Shown here in pieces: positions 13,486-19,263 of a stretch of 19,263 bases of DNA. The stretch comes from Lachnospiraceae bacterium UBA4317. GTDB taxonomy: Bacteria > Bacillota_A > Clostridia > Lachnospirales > Lachnospiraceae. The position numbers and the translations under genes were made by a program. Positions within the stretch are counted from its first letter, which is position 1, and each line of letters begins with the position of its first letter. The stretch lies in contig DGUF01000091.1 in NCBI GenBank assembly GCA_002394525.1, positions 1 through 19,263 on the forward strand, in the 5' to 3' direction. The notes beneath the pieces were generated by a model. That model had not been told where the DNA came from, ran no database searches, and worked only from the letters and a program-made list of their open reading frames with translations.

Positions 13486-14556
13486 TTATGCTTTTTTCTC
13501 TGCCGCTTTGGCTGCTTCCTTTTTGCGCTTGCTGATCCCGTAGAAACGATCCTGAGCGATGTTGTCCAGCAGCGGAGTCATGATGTTCATGAACAGGATC
13601 GCGAAGGAGACACCTTCAGGGTAGGAGCAGAACAGGCGGATGATCATGGTGACCAGTCCGCAGCCGATACCGAACATGACCTTGCCCATCGTCATGATCG
13701 GGGAAGTGACATAGTCGGTCGCGCAGAAGACAGCGCCGAACATCACGCCGCCGGCACAGACATGGAAGCATGCCATGTACAGGGGAGACAGTCCGCCGGG
13801 TGCGCTGCCGCTGATGGCGTAGTACAGGAAGGCAAAGATGAAGACTGTGCCGACAAAGCAGACCGGGATGATCGGGGAGATGATATTCTTCGCGATGAGG
13901 AAGATCGCGCCGATCAGGATCGCGATGACACAGGTCTCACCCATGGCGCCGCCGATGTTGCCAAGGAACATGTCCTTGAGGGCGGGAGCGCCTTCAAGGC
14001 TTCCGTCAGCCAGATAGCCCAGAGGGGTAGCGCCGGTGACGGCGTCAACGCCGGCCTTCTGGAAGTTGGTCAGAGGCCAGGTGGACATGTAGGAGGTGAA
14101 GGACAGGAACAGGGTGATACGGCCGACGATCGCCGGGTTCGCGAAGTTCCTTCCCATGCCGCCGAAGAGCTGCTTGACGACCACGATGGCGACAAAGCTG
14201 CCGATGATGCAGATCAGGATCGGCATGAAGATGGGATACTCGATGTCGCTGAGGTGGGTCAGGTTCGCGGGCAGGTTCAGGGCCAGGATCATGCCTGTGA
14301 CCAGGGCGGATCCGTCGCGAACGGTGTTGGGCTTGTTCAGCAGCTTTTCATATCCCCACTCAAAGAACGCGCTCGAAAGCATGCAGACCGCGATCATCAC
14401 AAGGGCGGGGATCCCGAAGTAGACGATACTCATGATGGCCGCAGGGCAGAGGGCACCTACGACAAAGAGCATGGTCTTTCTTGTATCCAGGCTCGTCACC
14501 AGATGCGGCGAGGAGGATACGGTCAGATTATCATAATAATTCGTATTACTTGCCAT
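13486..14556 (-). CDS. rnfD: Rnf complex subunit RnfD (covalent FMN subunit)
   Basis: A 356-residue polytopic subunit of the NqrB/RnfD family with about nine to ten hydrophobic segments. It holds covalent FMN and forms part of the ion-translocating core. The flavinylation motif DAVTGATPLG (171-180, acceptor T177) is canonical. Other family segments include VRDGSALVTGMILALNLP, GGMGRNFANPAIVGR, the SPxMTxG-like TSPIMTMGKV and EGVSFAILFMNIMTPLLD. The short Lys/Ala-rich end is cytoplasmic. The start overlaps the rnfC end by 11 bp, with GGGAGG just upstream. Confidence 0.97.
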   Translation of the reverse strand: MASNTNYYDNLTVSSSPHLVTSLDTRKTMLFVVGALCPAAIMSIVYFGIPALVMIAVCMLSSAFFEWGYEKLLNKPNTVRDGSALVTGMILALNLPANLTHLSDIEYPIFMPILICIIGSFVAIVVVKQLFGGMGRNFANPAIVGRITLFLSFTSYMSTWPLTNFQKAGVDAVTGATPLGYLADGSLEGAPALKDMFLGNIGGAMGETCVIAILIGAIFLIAKNIISPIIPVCFVGTVFIFAFLYYAISGSAPGGLSPLYMACFHVCAGGVMFGAVFCATDYVTSPIMTMGKVMFGIGCGLVTMIIRLFCSYPEGVSFAILFMNIMTPLLDNIAQDRFYGISKRKKEAAKAAEKKA

Positions 14557-15871
14557 TGGTGCTCGCCTCCCTTACCATTGCCTTGCCCAGCTTGTTCATA
14601 AAGGCCAGCGGACGGTGCGCGGGGCAGACGAATGAGCAGCTGCCGCACTCCATGCACTGCATGACCTTCAGGTCATTGAGACGCTCTACGTCGCCGGCTT
14701 CATAGGCATCCGCGAAGCCGGTGGGCAGCAGGCCGAACGGACATGCCTGATGGCATCTGCCGCAGTTGATGCAGGCTGTCTCCTCGGGAATCCAGGCCTG
14801 TTCCCTGGAAAACGCGAGGATCGCATTGTTGTTCTTGACGATCGGCATCCTGTCGGAGAAGACCGCGCGTCCCATCATGGGGCCGCCCATCAGGATCTTC
14901 TTGGGGGGCTTGCGGTAGCCGCCGCAGAACTCGATGACGTCACGGATTTCTGTTCCGATCGGAGCAACGATGTTCTTGGGCTCGGCAACAGCGTCGCCGT
15001 CAACGGTCATGCGCTTTTTGATAAGCGGAATGCCGTCCTTCAGATACTGGCCAAGGAATGCGATGGATGTGACGTTGGAAACGATGCAGCCCAGATCTGC
15101 GGGAAGCACACCGGCATCGCAGGTCTTGCCGGTCACTTCGTAGATCAGGACACGCTCAGCGCCCTTGGGGTAGCTGGCCTTGAGAGGGAATGTCTCCATC
15201 TGGTTCTCGATCCCCTGCTCCGCGAACATCATGTTGAAGTTGTCGATTGCATCCTGTTTGTTGTCCTCGATACCGATGTAGCACTTCTCGATCTCGAGAT
15301 ACTTCATGACGGCGAGAGCGCCGTCGATCACGTTCTGGGCATCCTCCAGCATGGTCCTGTGGTCGGACGTGATAAAAGGCTCACACTCCGCGCCGTTGAT
15401 GATCAGGACCTTGACGCCATCCATATCCCTGGGATTGAATTTCAGCCAGGTCGGGAATGACGCGCCGCCCAGACCTACCAGACCGCTCTGCTTGACCGCC
15501 TCGACAAACTCCTTGTGATTAGTGACCACCGGAGGCTTGATCTCCGGATCCATGGTCTGCTGTCCGTCCGCTTCGATGACGACCAGTGTATCCATGCCGC
15601 CCATGGCATTCCTCTGCTGTTCGATCCCGGTCACCTTGCCGGAAACGCTGGAATGTACCGGTACGTGCAGGAATGCATCCGTATCACCGATCTTCTGGCC
15701 AACGAGGACCATGTCACCCTTTTTGACAAGGGGCTGACAGGGCGCACCAATGTTTTGCGACATGGAGATCCTGACGGAAGCAGGAACCGGCATGACCTCT
15801 GTCGCACAACCGGCCGTGTGTTTGTGGTGGCCGGCGTTAATGCTGTTCAAATGCCTTGATTTGAAAAACAT
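14546..15871 (-). CDS. rnfC: Rnf complex subunit RnfC (NADH/FMN and Fe-S subunit)
   Basis: A 441-residue soluble subunit thought to exchange electrons with NAD(H) through FMN. It has an N-terminal barrel-sandwich segment (IGAPCQPLVKKGDMVLVGQK), a Complex-I-51K-like FMN/NAD domain (GLVGLGGASFPTWLKF, INGAECEPFITSDHR), an SLBB-like region, and two 4Fe-4S motifs: C367/C370/C373/C377 (CINCGRCHQACP) and C406/C409/C412/C416 (CMECGSCSFVCP). The N-terminus reads NAGHHKHTAGC where most family members have a GG(I/V)H-type sequence. The ATG at 15871 has GGAGG at 15881-15885. It is the first gene of rnfCDGEAB, the order usual in clostridia. Confidence 0.97.
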   Translation of the reverse strand: MFFKSRHLNSINAGHHKHTAGCATEVMPVPASVRISMSQNIGAPCQPLVKKGDMVLVGQKIGDTDAFLHVPVHSSVSGKVTGIEQQRNAMGGMDTLVVIEADGQQTMDPEIKPPVVTNHKEFVEAVKQSGLVGLGGASFPTWLKFNPRDMDGVKVLIINGAECEPFITSDHRTMLEDAQNVIDGALAVMKYLEIEKCYIGIEDNKQDAIDNFNMMFAEQGIENQMETFPLKASYPKGAERVLIYEVTGKTCDAGVLPADLGCIVSNVTSIAFLGQYLKDGIPLIKKRMTVDGDAVAEPKNIVAPIGTEIRDVIEFCGGYRKPPKKILMGGPMMGRAVFSDRMPIVKNNNAILAFSREQAWIPEETACINCGRCHQACPFGLLPTGFADAYEAGDVERLNDLKVMQCMECGSCSFVCPAHRPLAFMNKLGKAMVREASTNGK

Positions 15872-16039
15872 ATGTTAGCTCCTCCCTTTCCTCAAATGTA
15901 ACCTATGAACACTGCCCCGGCACCCACACCCCCACAGTGGAGCCTCCGGGCAGATCGTTCCTGTCTCTGATCCGGAAGTCCGACGGGCCGGCAGGAGCGC
16001 GGCCGCCATGAAGCAGACCAGTCCGGATAAAGCACAACA
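15872..16039 (-). other. Long untranslated leader of the rnf operon
   Basis: This stretch separates the predicted transcription start from rnfC. It is GC-rich, with CCGG-flanked blocks able to form local hairpins, but I recognise no riboswitch, T-box or leader peptide. A 98-codon open frame runs through it without a ribosome site or family similarity and is not called. The remainder of the gap (16052-16231) holds AT-rich DNA and a short GATCAG/CTGATC dyad after the CotH-type gene. Confidence 0.4.
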
Positions 16040-16045
16040 CTCTAT

Positions 16046-16051
16046 ATTATA
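16046..16051 (-). promoter_or_regulatory. -10 element for the rnf operon
   Basis: On the minus strand TATAAT sits in an AT-rich stretch (ATATAGATTATAATATAG) about 175 bp before rnfC. The -35 is poor, which suggests an activator. A TTTCC...GGAAA dyad lies near the -35 position. Confidence 0.5.
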
Positions 16052-16231
16052 ATCTATATTTTGTTTTCCTGCTTGTGGGAAATCACCAGATGTGCACAAA
16101 AATTGTTTCTTTTCGCATACAGCATAATCAAAAAAAATCAGAAAAATCCATCGCCGGCCAAAGACGCGCACCTTCCGATCCGTTTGGACAGAGGTACCCG
16201 CTGATCAGGCCGGCCCGGTTCTGATCCGGCA

Positions 16232-17881
16232 TCAATCCAGCAGGTCATCCAGATACTCGAACCGGCGGCGGATCCACTCTTCCATCCGGGTGACGGCTTC
16301 GTCACAGGACCGGTCCTGGGGCCACATGGCCATCTCCCTGGAGACCGCGCCGGTCTCCTCGAGCAGGGCCAGGTTTTCGCGGGCCATGCCGCAGACCAGG
16401 TCCGCGTCGATCCCCTTCTTCCTCCACCGCTTCCAGATCTCTGAAAGGACCTCCTTCATGCCGGGGTCCGCCTGCAGAAAGGCCTCAAAGTCAAAGGTGC
16501 TGTCCTCTTCAGGGGTATAGTCCCCCGCCGTTTCGGGGTCAAAGACCGTATAGCCCTTTTCGGGCGCGTAGACAAAGACATCGCCGAAGACATAGTTGAG
16601 ATCCCAGATCGTCCTGTAGAGGTCATAGCCCCCGCTCTTTTTCCTGGCGATCACGAAGCTGTTTTTCCAGGTATTGTCCATGGCGTGGGTCAGGGCGCAG
16701 TAGAGGCTGAAGCTGGCGATATTGTCCGGCTCCGTCTTCAGCCCGGCCTCCTCCAGAAGGTCCGGATCCGGGTCATGGAAGCAGAAGCGGTGAAAGGCCT
16801 GCATGGGCTTCCAGGTAGCCGTCCGGTCCCAGGCATTGGGCCAGCGGATCTCGACGCAGGGAAAGCCCCCGTCATTATAGATTTCCGTCTCCCCCTTATC
16901 CTCCTTTTCTTCGTAGAGGTCATAGTAGGGATACTCCCTGTCCCAGCGGTCAATCTTGTAGAGGAGATCGCCCTCCTCCAGGGCCAGCTGCTTTCTGTCG
17001 ACCGGTTCCATCAGGCCATAGAGGCCCATATAGGTGTCATCGAGAAAGAGCTCGATGTAGCGCATGCGGGAGGAGGCCTGGGGCGTCTGTGCCAGGGCCT
17101 GGGTCCTGTCCCAGAGACTGTAGGCCGTCATCTCCCTGACCCTGGTCTCGTCCGTGTAGAGGGGATTGAGGATCCAGTCGTCGTCCTCGCGCAGGTCCAG
17201 GAGGCCGGCCTTGAGATTCTGCCCTCTCCTGTCCCGCAGGGTGATCTTGTAGGGCTTTTTAAAAAGGGTCGCCGAGATATTCCCCCTCACATGAAAGAGG
17301 CAGTTCAGATCCGCGGCCGCCTTTTGTCCCTCCGCCCCGTAAGGAGTCACAAGGGTCAGTCTCCCCTCATGGTTTTCCTTGCGGACGATTTCCGCCCGGT
17401 CTGTCTTGTGCAGGCACAGGGCCGGCAGGCCGGTCAGCACGACGGAGAATTCCACTGCGGATTCATCATTTTCAAGCAGGGCCCGGAAGGCGTGACCCTC
17501 CCTGACCGCGCCGGCCATGTCCTCCATCTTCCGGTCGCGGCAGAACCAGAGCCGGGTGTCTTCGGCCGCGGGGACGAGGCCGGCCAGGACCCGGTCCCAC
17601 TCCGCGTCCGTATCGGGACTGCAGGGAATATAGATGGTCGAGGAGGAGAGGTCGCAAGCCGCCTCCCCGCCCTGCCAGAGGACTCCCCCGGGGTTGAAAT
17701 CAGCCTGGTCTCTCCCCTTCTTTTTTAAGTCAAAGACCTCTTCCTCCAGGATATGATCCCGGGTCTTTTCCGCGGATCCGCCGGCCGCTGTGGGGCGGAT
17801 CCCCCTGTCGGGGGCGGCCGCAAGGGCGGCGATCCCGGCAGCGGCCATCAGAAGGACGGCCAGTATCAAAATCTTTTTCAT
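16232..17881 (-). CDS. Secreted CotH kinase family protein
   Basis: A 549-residue protein with a Sec-type signal (KKILILAVLLMAAAGIAALA, residues 2-21, no lipobox Cys). The CotH atypical protein-kinase fold is recognised by HVRGNISATLFKKPYKITLR (about 197-216, phosphate-binding part), DWILNPLYTDETRVREM, YIELFLDDTYMGLYGLMEPVD (275-295), DNTWKNSFV and the catalytic-metal segment YRTIWDLNYVFGD (422-434, D427). Relatives include the Bacillus spore-coat kinase CotH; many anaerobes carry non-spore, secreted homologues on cell-surface loci. The next gene upstream encodes a polysaccharide chain-length protein, so a surface role is plausible. The ATG at 17881 lacks its own good ribosome site: AAAAAGGAGG is about 37 nt upstream, and an in-frame TGA directly precedes the ATG. 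Confidence 0.88.
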   Translation of the reverse strand: MKKILILAVLLMAAAGIAALAAAPDRGIRPTAAGGSAEKTRDHILEEEVFDLKKKGRDQADFNPGGVLWQGGEAACDLSSSTIYIPCSPDTDAEWDRVLAGLVPAAEDTRLWFCRDRKMEDMAGAVREGHAFRALLENDESAVEFSVVLTGLPALCLHKTDRAEIVRKENHEGRLTLVTPYGAEGQKAAADLNCLFHVRGNISATLFKKPYKITLRDRRGQNLKAGLLDLREDDDWILNPLYTDETRVREMTAYSLWDRTQALAQTPQASSRMRYIELFLDDTYMGLYGLMEPVDRKQLALEEGDLLYKIDRWDREYPYYDLYEEKEDKGETEIYNDGGFPCVEIRWPNAWDRTATWKPMQAFHRFCFHDPDPDLLEEAGLKTEPDNIASFSLYCALTHAMDNTWKNSFVIARKKSGGYDLYRTIWDLNYVFGDVFVYAPEKGYTVFDPETAGDYTPEEDSTFDFEAFLQADPGMKEVLSEIWKRWRKKGIDADLVCGMARENLALLEETGAVSREMAMWPQDRSCDEAVTRMEEWIRRRFEYLDDLLD

Positions 17882-17931
17882 CTTTCAGGCATTTCCGGCA
17901 GACACCCCTGTGCCTGCCCTCCTTTTTGCAT
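17878..17931 (-). CDS. Possible 17-codon leader ORF coupled to the CotH-type gene
   Basis: An ATG at 17931 opens a 17-residue frame (MQKGGQAQGCLPEMPER) whose TGA overlaps the CotH-type ATG as ATGA, the arrangement of coupled translation. A purine-rich AAGGAA lies only 1 nt before its ATG, and AAAAAGGAGG lies inside it. It could be a leader peptide or chance. Confidence 0.25.
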   Translation of the reverse strand: MQKGGQAQGCLPEMPER

Positions 17932-18057
17932 GTTCCTTCGGAAACCTTGTCCGGTCCGGGACCCATTGAACCCATCCCCGGGCTCCGGGCTCCGGAAGCA
18001 GTCTTCCGCACCGGATCCCTGCCGCGCCCGCGCAGTACGCCCGCACGGGGAGCCGGC

Positions 18058-18093
18058 AAAGAAACAGCGCCTGTCCCCGCCGGACAGACGCTG
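18058..18093 (-). terminator. Terminator after the chain-length determinant gene
   Basis: CAGCGCCTGTCC (18065-18076) pairs with GGACAGACGCTG (18082-18093), with one G-U pair on the minus strand, and is followed there by TTTCTTT. It lies 12 bp after the stop at 18106. Confidence 0.8.
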
Positions 18094-18105
18094 TCACACA
18101 TAGCA

Positions 18106-19263
18106 TTACAGATAGACCGTTCCCAGAACAGGCTTGCCGGAGGCAAGGGCCATCTCGATCACTTCCGCCGCGTCACGGAAGGAGGACTCTCCGACCTCCT
18201 CGACGATGATACAGGCGTCCGCCTGCTGCAGACGGCGGATGGCAGCCGCGTTTTTGTCCAGATCCGAAGCGGCTTCGTAGGACACGGGGCTGTTTTCCTT
18301 CTCCGCGTGTTTGTTGAGGGTATTGACAAAGGAGATCAGCCTGGCATGTCCGGGCGTGCCGGTCAGAATGACCTTCGTCATGCCGTTGGCCGCGGCCAGG
18401 TTCTCCACTCTGGCAGCCAGCACATCATAGGCGGCGGAGGTGGTCATATCGGGCGCGTCGCTGACCAGCCGGTCCACAAAGCGGTCGACAAAGAAGCGCT
18501 TTTTCCTGTCCCTGTTTCCGGCAGGGAAGGTGATCAGGTTTCTGATGCCGTAGGATACATTGAGCTCATCATCGGAGAGGATCTGCCCCTTCATCAGGAT
18601 GCGGATGGCAAAAAAGAGGACCATGAGGAAAATGCCGCCGGCAAAGCCGACCACGCCGTACTTGATCCCGTGCTTGATGATGTCCTTGATGCTGGCCCCG
18701 GTCGCCTCACTGGGCTTGATGAGTTCCTTGAGGCTGGTCTGGGAGGTCTGCAGGTTCTTCTGCAGGGTCGCGATGGAGTTCTGAAGCTCGGTCTGCTGCT
18801 GCAAAAGGTCCGTATCTACGGCGACCTCCTCGCTCCGGTTCACAAGGCCGACCTCATAGCGGCCCAGCGTTCCCCGGAAGGAGTCCTTGTTCTTTTCGAT
18901 CTCCTCCAGAATATGGTCGATGATCTTTTTGGACATTTCCAGATCCATGCTGCGGGCCTGGACCTTAAAGACATTGCTGAAACGGTATTCGTCAGAGGTC
19001 ACGACGACCAGCTCGCGGATGCTCTGCTCCGGCACCCCGTACTCCTTGGCGATCTTGTCGTAGGGGATCCCGCTCTCGATATAGTCGGTGTAGGCCTGGA
19101 CGACATTGCTGGCGTTGACAATGGAGGCATTGCCGGCCCCGCTGTCCGCGTTATCGGTGCTCTCAGAGCCGGGCACGCGCCCGATCAGGGTGGCGGTCGC
19201 GACACATTCATTGTGGGGATCGACCTGCATCAGAAGAGATTCATTGAAATACTTCTGCTTGGC
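18106..19263 (-). CDS. Wzz-type chain-length determinant fused to a degenerate BY-kinase-like domain, 5'-truncated by the window
   Basis: At least 385 residues of a membrane protein for polysaccharide polymerisation or export. The frame stays open to the window edge, so the Met at 19230 is internal and the first transmembrane helix lies outside. The Wzz-like periplasmic/extracytoplasmic part (CVATATLIGRV, PYDKIAKEYGV, KVQARSMDLEMSKKII) has a coiled-coil-like Gln-rich stretch (LLQQQTELQNSIATLQKNLQ). The second transmembrane helix is GVVGFAGGIFLMVLFFAIRI. A cytoplasmic C-terminal domain resembles the partner tyrosine kinase (KVILTGTPGH, ADACIIVEEVGESSFRDAAE, SGKPVLGTVYL) but has no Walker A GK(S/T) at the expected loop, suggesting a non-catalytic module. 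Confidence 0.85.
   Translation of the reverse strand, partial: AKQKYFNESLLMQVDPHNECVATATLIGRVPGSESTDNADSGAGNASIVNASNVVQAYTDYIESGIPYDKIAKEYGVPEQSIRELVVVTSDEYRFSNVFKVQARSMDLEMSKKIIDHILEEIEKNKDSFRGTLGRYEVGLVNRSEEVAVDTDLLQQQTELQNSIATLQKNLQTSQTSLKELIKPSEATGASIKDIIKHGIKYGVVGFAGGIFLMVLFFAIRILMKGQILSDDELNVSYGIRNLITFPAGNRDRKKRFFVDRFVDRLVSDAPDMTTSAAYDVLAARVENLAAANGMTKVILTGTPGHARLISFVNTLNKHAEKENSPVSYEAASDLDKNAAAIRRLQQADACIIVEEVGESSFRDAAEVIEMALASGKPVLGTVYL

Noticed and set aside
16090..16100. TGTGCACA palindrome upstream of rnf as a Rex redox-repressor site
   Set aside because: It matches only part of a TTGTGA half-site and lacks the second half at the right spacing.
15875..16171. 98-codon minus-strand frame upstream of rnfC
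   Set aside because: It has no ribosome site, an odd composition and no family resemblance. It overlaps the promoter and leader.
16200..16226. GATCAG/CTGATC dyad after the CotH-type gene as a terminator
   Set aside because: No T-tract follows on the minus strand.

Overview
The window is GC-rich bacterial DNA from a Gram-positive anaerobe of the Clostridia, most likely Lachnospiraceae-like. Three things suggest this: strong AGGAGG-type ribosome binding sites, a dgt-dnaG-rpoD-trmK-nif3 housekeeping cluster, and a clostridial-order rnfCDGEAB operon. The assignment is an inference from gene content; there is no rRNA here to confirm it.

Layout. (1) Positions 1-6861, minus strand: a housekeeping run read dgt, dnaG, rpoD, trmK, nif3, then the N-terminal part of a TGS-domain nucleoside kinase cut by the window start. 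(2) Positions 7075-7673, minus strand: four tRNA genes (Val-GAC, Leu-CAG, Leu-AAG, Val-CAC) with an AT-rich promoter, an internal terminator-like hairpin and a final terminator. (3) Positions 7701-8628: a repeat-bearing intergenic stretch and a PH-like/SHOCT-type protein on the minus strand. (4) Positions 8670-9727, plus strand: a membrane-anchored NusG-domain-II protein and an overlapping Gx-family membrane protein. (5) Positions 9728-10656: a 929-bp stretch without protein genes that holds the most striking signal, two diverged copies of a roughly 280-nt element in inverted orientation. Each can fold into the same long rod ending in a three-way junction, with compensatory base changes in many helices. 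I interpret them as a divergently transcribed pair of structured RNAs of a family I do not recognise. (6) Positions 10657-15871, minus strand: rnfC, rnfD, rnfG, rnfE, rnfA, rnfB, encoding the ferredoxin:NAD+ oxidoreductase ion pump, with a promoter near 16050 and a bidirectional terminator at 10553-10596. (7) Positions 16232-17881, minus strand: a secreted CotH-kinase-family protein. (8) Positions 18106-19263, minus strand: a chain-length-determinant (Wzz-type) protein fused to a kinase-like domain without a Walker A motif, with its 5' end outside the window.

How it fits together. The Rnf complex conserves energy from reduced ferredoxin. The NusG-II/Gx pair next to it belongs to families often found beside flavin-based redox systems, so regions 4 and 6 may form one membrane redox neighbourhood, with the RNA pair lodged between them. 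The plus-strand NusG-II/Gx transcript has no terminator until 10100-10151, so it would run antisense through RNA copy A and stop just before the promoter of copy B. Local tandem duplications recur (18-bp and 81-bp units in trmK, a 78-bp unit at 7762-7920), suggesting a genome prone to short tandem expansion.
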